NCBI RefSeq assembly: GCF_002631205.1
Contig: NZ_PDLO01000005.1
Location: forward strand, 62,001-126,000
Source of the DNA: Neolewinella marina
GTDB taxonomy: Bacteria > Bacteroidota > Bacteroidia > Chitinophagales > Saprospiraceae
DNA length: 64,000 nucleotides
Direction of reading: 5' to 3'
Shown here: one piece after another, positions 51,367-61,398 of the stretch
Numbering within the stretch: position 1 is the first letter of the stretch
Layout of the letters: the number at the start of each line of letters is the position of its first letter
Made by a program: the position numbers and the translations under genes
The notes under the pieces: model-generated
What the model saw: the letters and a program-made list of their open reading frames with translations, nothing else
Database searches by the model: none
What the model was told of the DNA's origin: nothing

Positions 51367-53579
51367 GAAACTGTCTGCTCACCCTGCTGTCGACCTTTCT
51401 GGTGGCCTCCTGCTTCGGCCAGCGGGTGGCGGGTCGCGTGGTGGCGGCAGACCGGAGCCCCATTATCGGGGCCTACGTCATCCACCTCAATTCGGAGCAC
51501 CACACCCACAGCAACGAGTTGGGCTACTTCGAACTCGAAGGCGTGGCGGCCGGCGATTCCCTGCGGGTAACCTTCCTGGGGTACCGGACCCGCGTCGTAC
51601 CGGTGCCCGCTGACAACCGGGAACTGGAGGTGGTACTCAACGAATCGTTCTTCGACCTCAAGGCCGTCACCGTCCGGCCCGACCTGCGTTCCCTCAACGT
51701 GGCCACGGACATCGACGCCCGGCTGCGGCCGGTGAATTCCGCCCAGGACATCCTGCGCCGCGTACCCGGCCTCATCATCGGGCAGCACGCCGGCGGCGGC
51801 AAGGCGGAACAGATCTTCTTGCGCGGCTTCGACATCGACCACGGCACCGACGTGGCGCTCTCCGTGGAGGGTATGCCCGTCAATATGGTCAGCCACGCCC
51901 ACGGGCAGGGGTACGCCGACCTCCACTTCCTCATCCCGGAAACCATCGAGAAAATCGACTACGGCAAGGGCCCCTACTACGCCGATCACGGCAACTTCGC
52001 CACGGCGGGCTACGTCAACTTCTCCCTGAAGGAAAAGCTGGACGGCTCGCTGCTGACGGCCGAGGCCGGATCATTCAACACCCTGCGTACGGTGGGCCTG
52101 TTCGACCTGCTGGACGGGCCCGGCAGCCACGCCTACCTGGCGACGGAGTACCTGCTCTCCGACGGGCCCTTTGTCTCCAGCCAGCACTTCAGCCGCCTGA
52201 ACCTCATGGGCCGCTACACGGCCGACCTGCCCTCGGGCAGCAAGGTGTCGGTGCTGGCCTCCCACTTCGCCAGCAAATGGGACGCCTCCGGGCAGATCCC
52301 CCGGCGGGCCGTGGCCGACGGCAGCATCGGGCGCTTCGGGGCCATCGACGATACGGAGGGTGGATTTACCGGCCGCACCAACCTGGCCGGACAATTCCTG
52401 CGGGTGGTTGACCGGAATACCTTTGTCAAGACGGAAGTCTACTTCAGCCGCTATACCTTCGACCTGTACTCCAACTTCACCTTCTTCCTGATCGATCCCC
52501 TGAACGGCGACCAGATCCGGCAGTCGGAGGACCGCGCCCTTGCGGGCGTGCATTCGGAACTGCAGCACGCCTTCCGCACCGCCGCCGGCGAGGCCACCCT
52601 GAAAGCCGGACTCGGCCTGCGCTACGACGACAACAACGAGGTGGCCCTGAGCCGCACCAAAAATCGGGAAACGCTGCTCGAACGGCTGCAGTACGGCGAC
52701 ATCGACGAGACCAACCTCTTTGCCTACGCCGCGGCGGACTTCGAGATCGGTGACCTGCTGGTCCACCCCGCCCTGCGCCTGGACCACTTCACCTTCAACT
52801 ACGTGGACAAGCTGCAGCCGACCTACGACCGGCAGGAGCAGCGCAAAACGGCGGTGAGCCCGAAACTCAACTTCCTCTACACCGTCAACGACCGCACCCA
52901 GGTCTTTCTCAAAACCGGCATCGGTTTCCACGCCAATGACAGCCGGGTGGTGCTGGACCGGGGCGCGGATGCCATCCTGCCCGCCGCTTACGGCGCCGAC
53001 CTGGGCGGGATCTTCCGCCCCTCGCCACGGCTGCACCTCAATGCGGCCCTGTGGTACCTCTTCCTTGAGCAGGAGTTCGTCTACGTCGGCGACGCCGGCA
53101 TCGTGGAACCCAGCGGGGAGAGCCGCCGACTGGGGCTCGACCTGGGCCTCCGCTACCAGCTCACCGACTGGTTGTTCGCCGACGCGGACCTCAACTACGC
53201 CCTGGCGCGCAGCGTCGGAGCACCCGAAGGAGCGAACTACATCCCCCTGGCCCCCAGCCTGACGGGTACCGGCGGACTGAACGTGCTGCAGGACCGTGTT
53301 TCGGGCGGCGTCCGCTACCGCTTCGTCAAGGACCGGCCGGCCAACGAGGACAACTCCATCGTAGCCGACGGCTATTTTTTGCTGGATGCCAACGTGAATT
53401 ATACCCTCCGCCGGCTATCCCTCGGGCTCGCCGGCGAGAACCTCCTCGGTGCCGAATGGAATGAGACGCAGTTCGCCACCCTCTCCCGCCTCCGGATGGA
53501 ACCCGAGGCGGTGGAGGAGATCCATTTCACTCCGGGGGCCCCGCGCTCCGTACGGGCCGTAGTGCGGTACCGCTTCTAG
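51363..53579 (+). CDS. TonB-dependent outer membrane receptor
   Basis: The 738-residue protein begins with signal peptide MRNCLLTLLSTFLVASCFG, then a carboxypeptidase-like regulatory domain (VAGRVVAADRSPIIGAYVIH, residues 22-100) typical of Bacteroidota receptors. The plug carries RVPGLIIGQHAGGGKAEQIF and RGFDIDHGTDVALSVEGMPV, then NMVSHAHGQGYADLHFLIPE. A 22-strand-type barrel ends with aromatic Phe (VRAVVRYRF). It imports a ligand using TonB energy. Its ATG overlaps the NRPS stop by four bases (ATGA), so it is translationally coupled to the synthetase and is probably the uptake receptor for the peptide, possibly a metal complex. The His-rich plug loop fits metal ligands but does not prove it. 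Confidence 0.92.
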   Translation: MRNCLLTLLSTFLVASCFGQRVAGRVVAADRSPIIGAYVIHLNSEHHTHSNELGYFELEGVAAGDSLRVTFLGYRTRVVPVPADNRELEVVLNESFFDLKAVTVRPDLRSLNVATDIDARLRPVNSAQDILRRVPGLIIGQHAGGGKAEQIFLRGFDIDHGTDVALSVEGMPVNMVSHAHGQGYADLHFLIPETIEKIDYGKGPYYADHGNFATAGYVNFSLKEKLDGSLLTAEAGSFNTLRTVGLFDLLDGPGSHAYLATEYLLSDGPFVSSQHFSRLNLMGRYTADLPSGSKVSVLASHFASKWDASGQIPRRAVADGSIGRFGAIDDTEGGFTGRTNLAGQFLRVVDRNTFVKTEVYFSRYTFDLYSNFTFFLIDPLNGDQIRQSEDRALAGVHSELQHAFRTAAGEATLKAGLGLRYDDNNEVALSRTKNRETLLERLQYGDIDETNLFAYAAADFEIGDLLVHPALRLDHFTFNYVDKLQPTYDRQEQRKTAVSPKLNFLYTVNDRTQVFLKTGIGFHANDSRVVLDRGADAILPAAYGADLGGIFRPSPRLHLNAALWYLFLEQEFVYVGDAGIVEPSGESRRLGLDLGLRYQLTDWLFADADLNYALARSVGAPEGANYIPLAPSLTGTGGLNVLQDRVSGGVRYRFVKDRPANEDNSIVADGYFLLDANVNYTLRRLSLGLAGENLLGAEWNETQFATLSRLRMEPEAVEEIHFTPGAPRSVRAVVRYRF

Positions 53580-53645
53580 CCCACCACTTCCCCGGGAAAA
53601 CTTTTTTTGGGGTTGCCGGATTCTTCCCCTGATATTCCGCCTGAC

Positions 53646-54629
53646 ATGCACACCTTACTCACCCCCCTGGACTGGGGACTCGGGCACGCCTCCCGCAGTC
53701 TGGCCCTGGCCCGCCGCCTGGAGGCGGAGGGGCAGCGCGTGAGCTGGGCCAGCAGCGGCCCGGCGGCGGAGATGCTCCGGCGGGAGCTGCCCGGGCAGAC
53801 GGTCCACGAGCTGCCCGCCTACCGCGTCAGCTACCCCAGCAAGAACATGTACTGGAACGTGGCGCGGCAGGCCTGGCGGTGGCGCGCCACCATCCGCGCC
53901 GAGCAGCGGGCCACGGCGGAGTTGGTGGAGCGGCTCGACGTCGACCGGATCATTTCCGACAGCCGCTTCGGGTGCCACCACCGGGAAGTACCCTCGGTCT
54001 TCCTTACCCACCAGCTGCAGCCGATCACCCATTTCGCGCCGGCCACGGCCGTCTACCGCTGGCAGCTCGGCCACTTCGACGAATACTGGGTGCCCGACGA
54101 TCCCGAACCCGGCCGGTTGAGTGGAAAGCTCTCCGACCCCGCCGGCTACGAGAACGTACACTTCATCGGGCCCCTGCCCCATCTGAGCCCCTCGCCCGGC
54201 ACCCCGCCGTTTGACGTACTGGTGGTGCTCTCCGGGCCGGAGCCCATGCGGTCCAGGCTGGAAGCCATCCTGCTGCCGCAGCTGGCGGCTCTGCCGGTAT
54301 CGGTGCGGGTGGTGAGGGGATTGCCGGCGGCCACCGCTACGCTGGCGGGTGACTACCCCTTCGAAATCGAGAATTTCGCGGACACGGCCCGCCTTTCCTC
54401 CCTGCTGACGGCGGCCCGCTACGTGGTGGCCCGCTCCGGCTACTCCACCCTGATGGACCTGCGGGGGCTGGACAAGAAGGCCATCCTCATCCCCACTCCG
54501 GGGCAAACCGAGCAGCTGTACCTGGCCCAGCGGGCCCAGCTCCAGGGGTGGGCCGTGGCGGTGATGGACCAGGAGCGGCTGGACCTGCGGCGTTCGCTGG
54601 AGCGGCTGACGGGAGCGCCCCTCGGTTAG
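53646..54629 (+). CDS. glycosyltransferase, GT-B (MGT/GT28-like)
   Basis: This 327-residue protein starts at ATG 53646 (MHTLLTPLDWGLGHASRSLA). The GxGH pattern DWGLGHASRSLALARRLEAE is the N-terminal acceptor region of GT-B enzymes. The C-terminal half has VVARSGYSTLMDLRGLDKKA and ILIPTPGQTEQLYLAQRA near residues 260-300, the nucleotide-sugar site of the MurG/GT28 group. It has no signal peptide, so it is cytoplasmic. A role in tailoring the neighbouring peptide is possible, but 66 bases and a likely own start separate it from the receptor. The stop overlaps the convergent XRE gene within TTAG. Confidence 0.8.
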   Translation: MHTLLTPLDWGLGHASRSLALARRLEAEGQRVSWASSGPAAEMLRRELPGQTVHELPAYRVSYPSKNMYWNVARQAWRWRATIRAEQRATAELVERLDVDRIISDSRFGCHHREVPSVFLTHQLQPITHFAPATAVYRWQLGHFDEYWVPDDPEPGRLSGKLSDPAGYENVHFIGPLPHLSPSPGTPPFDVLVVLSGPEPMRSRLEAILLPQLAALPVSVRVVRGLPAATATLAGDYPFEIENFADTARLSSLLTAARYVVARSGYSTLMDLRGLDKKAILIPTPGQTEQLYLAQRAQLQGWAVAVMDQERLDLRRSLERLTGAPLG

Positions 54630-56098
54630 GAGAGCTGACCCAGGGCTTCCTTCATCGCGCGGTACTGCTCGCGGGCCGTCACCACCTTGGGGGGGGCGGC
54701 GCGCACCGAACAGTCCTCGATGGGGCAGTGCTCGCAGGTGGTGTTGACCACTACCCGGGGGATGGCCGGGTCGTCCACGAAGGCGATCTCCTCCCGCACC
54801 CGGTCGTTGATGAGCAGGCCCAGGGTTACGCTTACGTTTTTGCCCGGGCGGGGGTGGTCGGTACGCGCCAGGGTGAGGCAGAGGTATTCGTCGTCGGTGC
54901 CGTAGTAGCGGCTGCGCTGGGCCTCGATCCGCAGGTTTCCCCCGGGTTCGGCCGCCATCCGCTGGAGGAGGTTGATGCTGATCCACCGGCGGCAGTAGTG
55001 CTCGAGCAGTCCGCTCTCGTGGGGGTGGTGGCGGCGGCTGAGGTGGAGCTCCTTATCGATGACGAAGTCGTCCGTCCCCGCGTCGTGGGCGAAGCGGAGG
55101 AAGAACAGCTCCGGCAGTCCGAGAAACTGGGGGATCACGTTGGTGAGCCGGTGGTAGAACATCTCCGGCGTGGCGTTGAACCGCTGCATCAGCTCTAGGA
55201 AGGCGGCGGGCTCCCACCGCGGGCGCTGAAAAAAGCCGCGCAGGGCCTCGGTGAAGGGCCGCAGCGGCAGGTGGAGGGCCACGCTGAAGTAGGTGGCCTT
55301 GCTGTGGTTGAGCACCTCGCTGAAGACGCGCCCCCGCAGGATGCTGCTGGTGTTGGCCCGCTCCTTGAGCTTTAGGTAGTTGAAGGCGATTTCCTTGCCG
55401 AACTGGAAGCTGCGCTGTACGGGGCTCAGCTTGCCGTTGAGCAGCAGGCGGCCGCTTTCGGGGAGGTAGACCGACCGCAGGCCGGCGAGGGCCGGCTGGT
55501 CGTCGAGCCCGTGGGGCACGATCTCGTAGCCGTAACGGTCCTCGAGTAGCTCGGCCAGCACCCGCGGCGGCAGGGGCCGGATGGTGGGGAGGTTGAACTG
55601 CTCGGCGAAGGCGTCCACCGCCCGCTCCAGCTCGGGAAAGTAGTTGGCGTTGAGCTCCAGGTAGGAGCGCAGGGCCGCGAAGTAGAAGTTCTCCTCCCTG
55701 AGGGCGTAGCTGCGGCTGATCTCGAGCAGGGTACTGATGAAGGCTCCGACCTGCAGGGGGGCGGCGGCGATGATCTCGGCCACCTTGCTCAGCTCGATGC
55801 CGAAGAGCTCCAGGGGCAGTTCGTTCAGGAAGTTGGACTGCAGCAGCTGGCTTACCGGTGCGAGTTCCCGCCCGAGTTCGCCGTTGGTCAGCTCGGCCGC
55901 GGTGGTGCCCAGGGCGGCGGCCAGTTGCTCGACCTTGTCGCGCTTGGGGAATTTTTTGCCCTTCTCAATTTCGTTGAGGTAGGACAGGGAGATGCCCGCC
56001 TCTTTGGACAACTGGTCGAAGCTGAAACCCTGCTGCAGGCGCAGTTGCTTGACTTTCAGGCCGAAGATGATGCGCTCGTTGGCGGTTTTGGCGTTCAT
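54626..56098 (-). CDS. XRE-family regulator with metabolic sensor domain (ScfR/DUF2083-like)
   Basis: The 490-residue protein starts at ATG 56098 (MNAKTANERIIFGLKVKQLR); another ATG is three codons upstream. The N-terminal HTH (KVKQLRLQQGFSFDQLSKEA, then GISLSYLNEIEKG, residues 16-50) is of Xre type. The middle region (residues 150-330) resembles the IrrE-like domain, but no HExxH is seen. The C-terminal zinc-binding-like motif NTTCEHCPIEDCSVRAAPP near residue 455 is typical of DUF2083 short-chain fatty acyl regulators that control acetate or propionate use. It probably acts as a ligand-sensing repressor or activator. Targets are unknown. Confidence 0.82.
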   Translation of the reverse strand: MNAKTANERIIFGLKVKQLRLQQGFSFDQLSKEAGISLSYLNEIEKGKKFPKRDKVEQLAAALGTTAAELTNGELGRELAPVSQLLQSNFLNELPLELFGIELSKVAEIIAAAPLQVGAFISTLLEISRSYALREENFYFAALRSYLELNANYFPELERAVDAFAEQFNLPTIRPLPPRVLAELLEDRYGYEIVPHGLDDQPALAGLRSVYLPESGRLLLNGKLSPVQRSFQFGKEIAFNYLKLKERANTSSILRGRVFSEVLNHSKATYFSVALHLPLRPFTEALRGFFQRPRWEPAAFLELMQRFNATPEMFYHRLTNVIPQFLGLPELFFLRFAHDAGTDDFVIDKELHLSRRHHPHESGLLEHYCRRWISINLLQRMAAEPGGNLRIEAQRSRYYGTDDEYLCLTLARTDHPRPGKNVSVTLGLLINDRVREEIAFVDDPAIPRVVVNTTCEHCPIEDCSVRAAPPKVVTAREQYRAMKEALGQLS

Positions 56099-56169
56099 TG
56101 CGGGCAATTTACGGCGGGGCAGGCGAAAATTCGCTCAGGACCGTGAATGGCCGGCGGCGCGCGGGGAGC

Positions 56170-56769
56170 CTATTCCCACTCCAGGGACTCCACGATACGG
56201 AAGATGTCCTCCTTCACGTAGGCGATGACCGGAGCGAGGCTATCGGGGTTCACCTGGGTATCGAAGTAGAGGGCGCCGCGCAGGAAGTGGCGGGTGGTGT
56301 CGGTGAGGAAAAACTGGAAGGGGCTGGCGGCCGGCCCGGCGATGTCGAAGGCCACGCCGTGTACGTCGGCCGAGTCGCGGTGAATCACGATCTCCTCAAT
56401 GTCGCTGGCGCGCTGGTTGTGGACGCCCACCAGCTGGAAGGCCTCGTCGCGCAGCTCCTCCCACTGGGCGTAGGAGCTTACGGGGTAATAGCTGAAGTGG
56501 ATGCTGCCGTTGAGGGCCGGGGGCAGCCGCAGGTCGAACCAGCAGGGGTCGGCGGGGGCCTCGTCGAAGAAGGTAGTTTCCTGTACTACCTCGGTGCTGG
56601 CGGGCCGGTCGAAGGTGAAGTGGCAATAGTCGGCGGCCAGCGGCACGTAGGCGCGCTCGGGGTAGTCGACGCGGGGATAGGAGCGGGGTTTGGGCACCGG
56701 CGGAACGTCTTCGCCGCAGGCGGTGACCAACAAAAAAACGGGGAGGCAACAGAGCATCAGGATTCGCAT
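56170..56769 (-). CDS. gldD: gliding motility lipoprotein GldD
   Basis: The 199-residue lipoprotein has signal MRILMLCCLPVFLLVTACGE. The mature start PVPKPRSYPRVDYPERAYVP and the later PCWFDLRLPPALNGSIHFSY match GldD. The C-terminus has GVAFDIAGPAASPFQFFLTD and HFLRGALYFDTQVNPDSLAP. GldD is required for gliding and type 9 secretion in Flavobacterium, although its biochemical role is not defined. Its presence fits the T9SS sorting domains at 3564 and 18376. The usual neighbour gldE is not in this window next to it. Confidence 0.9.
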   Translation of the reverse strand: MRILMLCCLPVFLLVTACGEDVPPVPKPRSYPRVDYPERAYVPLAADYCHFTFDRPASTEVVQETTFFDEAPADPCWFDLRLPPALNGSIHFSYYPVSSYAQWEELRDEAFQLVGVHNQRASDIEEIVIHRDSADVHGVAFDIAGPAASPFQFFLTDTTRHFLRGALYFDTQVNPDSLAPVIAYVKEDIFRIVESLEWE

Positions 56770-56816
56770 GCGATCCTAACGCCCGTTACCGCCCCGGGGA
56801 TTGCCATGGCAGCGGA

Positions 56817-57167
56817 TTACTTCCAGCCACTGCAGATGATGCCAACGTCGGTCTTCTTGACGATCTGCTGGCGTTCGGTGTCGCCTTTCTGGACGGAGAT
56901 CACGTAGCGGCCCTTGGGCAGCTTCTCCAGAGAAAGGTGGATGGTGTAGCCGTTGTGGTCGTCGATGCGCTGGGCAAAGTGTACGGCCTCGGTTTCGTAA
57001 TCCAACAGGCGGATCAGGGTACGCTCCTTTTCCAGGTTGGCAACGGTGAGCTCAATACGGTCGTCGTAGACGACACTGCGCGTAATGAGGGGTTCGGCGT
57101 CCGGGTTCGGCAGTTCGATGGCGGGGGCGCCGGTACTGAGGATAAGGGACAATAGCAGGGTGAACAT
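56817..57167 (-). CDS. small secreted beta-sandwich protein, unknown
   Basis: The 116-residue protein begins MFTLLLSLILSTGAPAI at the ATG at 57167, a signal peptide. The mature part reads NLEKERTLIRLLDYETEAVH, then DHNGYTIHLSLEKLPKGRYV and ISVQKGDTERQQIVKK. This is the pattern of DUF3244-like or T9SS-tail-like sandwiches that end in a LPxGxYxISVxxGD strand. It may be a free version of such a domain. It lies upstream of gldD on the same strand, 47 bases away, so co-transcription is possible. Confidence 0.65.
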   Translation of the reverse strand: MFTLLLSLILSTGAPAIELPNPDAEPLITRSVVYDDRIELTVANLEKERTLIRLLDYETEAVHFAQRIDDHNGYTIHLSLEKLPKGRYVISVQKGDTERQQIVKKTDVGIICSGWK

Positions 57168-57388
57168 GACTAAGGGATTTTGATGAGGAACTGACAATGA
57201 GGCGTTTGCCTTGAATGACGGTAAGATGGGAGCAGCGTTGCACCCCCCTCAACTTTTCCCGATATTCCAAGGCGGAATCTCGACGAACCGCGTCCGCCCG
57301 GCACTCGTTTTTGGCCCCGGCACCCGCGGCCGCGCCGACAAAGGCCACGTCGGGCGCACCTTGGACCGCTTTGCGCGTTCCGGGGGGT

Positions 57389-57598
57389 ATGGAAGCCGCG
57401 CTGCCCGACCTCGACCGATACTCTCCCCACCAGAAGCTGCAACTGCTGGAGCGACTGCTCAATGACCTGAGCGCCCGGGGCGTCCTGCCCCCCAGTACCC
57501 TGATGATGATGGCCGCCGACGTGATGGAACTGGAATACCGGGAGGACGACGACCTGCTGTGCTTCCAGTGCCTGGACCACGAAATGGACGGCGAATGA
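57389..57598 (+). CDS. putative antitoxin of a MazEF/PemIK-like pair
   Basis: The 69-residue acidic, helical protein (MEAALPDLDRYSPHQKLQLL, then ERLLNDLSARGVLPPSTLMM) is rich in Glu and Asp towards the C-terminus (ELEYREDDDLLCFQ). No AbrB fold is apparent, so it is not a classical MazE. Its stop overlaps the toxin ATG by four bases (ATGA), the usual antitoxin-first arrangement. The 221 bases upstream hold no gene; the plus-strand frame is open but lacks protein-like sequence. Confidence 0.6.
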   Translation: MEAALPDLDRYSPHQKLQLLERLLNDLSARGVLPPSTLMMMAADVMELEYREDDDLLCFQCLDHEMDGE

Positions 57599-57939
57599 AG
57601 CGGGGAGAAATCTGGCTGATCAACCTGGATCCGACCGTCGGAGCGGAAATCGCCAAAAAGCGCCCCGCCCTGATCGTGAGCGCCGACGGGGCCGGCAAAC
57701 TCCCCCTGCGCATCGTGGCCCCCATCACGAACTGGAAGCAACACTACCAGCTGGTGCCCTGGATGGTACGCCTGCCCGGCGACGACCGCACCGGGCTGGA
57801 CAAGGACAGCAGCGCCGACTGCTTCCAGGTGCGCAGCATCAGCGAGAAACGCATGATCCTCAAGATCGGCGAGGTCAGCGAAGCCCAACTGGCCGAGGCC
57901 GCCGCGGCGCTGGAGACCGTGCTGGGCATTGCCGACTGA
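57595..57939 (+). CDS. MazF/PemK-family toxin (endoribonuclease)
   Basis: The 114-residue protein starts MKRGEIWLINLDPTVGAEIA at the ATG that overlaps the antitoxin stop. PALIVSADGAGKLPLRIVAP, then VDKDSSADCFQVRSISE-like sequence near residue 70-82 and KIGEVSEAQLAEAAAALETV match the MazF/PemK SH3-like fold. These enzymes cut mRNA at short motifs during stress. The catalytic Arg and Ser/Thr region (QVRSISEKR) is present. It is preceded by a non-MazE antitoxin-like gene and followed 25 bases later by the histidine kinase gene. Confidence 0.88.
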   Translation: MKRGEIWLINLDPTVGAEIAKKRPALIVSADGAGKLPLRIVAPITNWKQHYQLVPWMVRLPGDDRTGLDKDSSADCFQVRSISEKRMILKIGEVSEAQLAEAAAALETVLGIAD

Positions 57940-57964
57940 ACCCCTACCCTACCCCTATCCCGCT

Positions 57965-59377
<1,413 letters not shown>

Positions 59378-59441
59378 CCCATTTGCCGCCCCCCCGCGTT
59401 AGCAGTGGCGGACATTGATCAACGATTATACTCATCTTACC

Positions 59442-61115
59442 ATGGCCAGAGACCGGAAACCCATCATCCTGTCGGTCGACGACGACCAGCAGGTCCTGCG
59501 CTCCCTCAAGCGCGACCTGCGCAGCCAGTACCAGGACGACTACCGCATCATCAGCACCACCCAAGTGGAAGAGGCTCTGCAGGCAGTGGAGGACCTCAAG
59601 AAAAAAGGGGAAACCATCGCCCTCTTCCTCTCCGACCAGCGGATGCCGGACATGCTCGGCGTAGACTTCCTGGAAAAGGCCAAGCCCCACTACCCCAACG
59701 CCAAGCGGGTATTGCTGACGGCCTACAGCGATACCGACGCCGCCATCAAAGCCATCAACGAGGTGCAGCTTGACTACTACCTGCTCAAGCCCTGGGACCC
59801 GCCGGAAGAAAAGCTCTACCCCATCCTGACCGAGCTGCTCGAAGACTGGAAGCTCACCCACCGCCCCGCCTTCGAGGGCATCCGGGTGGTGGGCTACCAG
59901 TACTCCCCCAAGTCGCACAACGTGAAGGACTGGCTGGCGGCCAACCTGCTGCCCTACGAGTGGATCGACGCCCGCAGTCCGCAGGGCGAGGAACTGGTGG
60001 AGCTCCACCGCTGCAAGGTGACCGAACTTCCCCTGGTCATCCTGGAGGACGGCACGGCCTTCAGCGACCCCGGACTGGATGAGGTGGCCGAGGCCCTGGG
60101 CATGAGCGCCACGGTGCAGGAAGACCTCTACGACGTGGTCATCATCGGCGGCGGCCCCTCTGGCATGGCCGCGGCGGTCTACGGCGGCTCGGAAGGCTTG
60201 AAGACGTTGGTCATCGAAAAGCGGGCACCGGGCGGACAGGCCGGCAGCAGCAGCCGCATCGAGAACTACCTGGGCTTCCCCAGCGGGCTATCGGGCTCGG
60301 AGCTCACCCGCCGCGCCATGGCCCAGACCCTTCGCTTCGGGGTGGAGGTGGTGAGCCCCCGGGAAGTGACCGGCATCGAGATCCGCGACAACTACAAAAT
60401 CCTGACCCTGGACGACGACAGCCGGGTGCGCACCAAGTCCGTCATCCTCACCACCGGCGTGCAGTACCGCATGCTGGAGGCCGAGGGCGCCGACAAGTTC
60501 AACGGGGCTGGGGTGTACTACGGGGCGGCCACCACCGAGGCCCGCGCCTGCGAGAACCACAACGTATTCGTGGTCGGCGGCGGCAACAGCGCCGGGCAGG
60601 GGGCGGTATACCTCTCCAAGTTCGCCGAACGGGTGACCATCCTGGTGCGGAAACCCGACCTCACCGCCAGTATGTCGAGCTACCTCATCGAGCAGATCGA
60701 GTCGATCGACAACATCACCGTCCAGGGCTACCGGGAGGTGGTGAAGGTCTGCGGCGACGATGACCGAGTACAGCGGCTGGTCCTGCAGAACCTGGAGGAC
60801 GACAGCACCGAGGAGGTGAAGGCCGACGCCCTCTTCATCTTCATCGGGGCCCGCCCCCGCACCGAGTGGCTGGAGCGGGGGCAGATCATGACCGACCAGC
60901 GCGGCTTCGTGATCACCGGCCGCGACCTGCTGGCTACCCCCGAACGCAGCAAGAGCTGGCCCCTGGAACGTAACCCCTACCTGCTGGAGACCTGCCAGCC
61001 CGGCATCTTCGCCGCCGGCGACGTGCGCAGCGGGGCCATGAACCGCGTGGCCTCCGCCGTGGGCGAGGGGGCCATGGCCATCAAGTTCGTGCACGAGTAT
61101 TTGGGGGGATTCTGA
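59442..61115 (+). CDS. response regulator fused to thioredoxin-reductase-like flavoprotein
   Basis: This 557-residue protein starts at ATG 59442 (MARDRKPIILSVDDDQQVLR). The receiver domain is about 1-125, with the acidic pocket at residues 13-15, phospho-Asp in LFLSDQRMPDM near 65 and Lys in LLKPWDPP near 108. A glutaredoxin-like fold without CxxC follows (GYQYSPKSHNVKDWLAANLL, residues 140-225). The flavoprotein part runs from DVVIIGGGPSGMAAAVYGGS near 230 with NADPH site VFVVGGGNSAGQGAVYLSKF near 377 and GIFAAGDVRSGAMNRVASAV near the end. Where thioredoxin reductase has CATC, this protein reads YYGAATTEARACENH, so the redox disulfide is absent. It probably passes electrons elsewhere. Confidence 0.9.
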   Translation: MARDRKPIILSVDDDQQVLRSLKRDLRSQYQDDYRIISTTQVEEALQAVEDLKKKGETIALFLSDQRMPDMLGVDFLEKAKPHYPNAKRVLLTAYSDTDAAIKAINEVQLDYYLLKPWDPPEEKLYPILTELLEDWKLTHRPAFEGIRVVGYQYSPKSHNVKDWLAANLLPYEWIDARSPQGEELVELHRCKVTELPLVILEDGTAFSDPGLDEVAEALGMSATVQEDLYDVVIIGGGPSGMAAAVYGGSEGLKTLVIEKRAPGGQAGSSSRIENYLGFPSGLSGSELTRRAMAQTLRFGVEVVSPREVTGIEIRDNYKILTLDDDSRVRTKSVILTTGVQYRMLEAEGADKFNGAGVYYGAATTEARACENHNVFVVGGGNSAGQGAVYLSKFAERVTILVRKPDLTASMSSYLIEQIESIDNITVQGYREVVKVCGDDDRVQRLVLQNLEDDSTEEVKADALFIFIGARPRTEWLERGQIMTDQRGFVITGRDLLATPERSKSWPLERNPYLLETCQPGIFAAGDVRSGAMNRVASAVGEGAMAIKFVHEYLGGF

Positions 61116-61398
61116 AGGAGAGAAGCGGAGTACAACTTGTACTTTAGCTTGTCACAGTTGCCTCCTATCACACCTGGCGGCGGTTGACCGCGGCATTGAA
61201 CTAAGTGCATCTTATCCGAATAAATCAGCTGGAACGGTCTCATATGAGGGTTGAAACAGCATTGTTTTGATATACCCTTGACATTGGTTACATCCCGCGG
61301 ATATATAAGGTATCAGTAGCCATTTTGATTATTACCCGGACTGTACGAAAGTCCGTTTGACAGGGGGCAAACCATCAGACCACCTAGAGCATGGTGTT

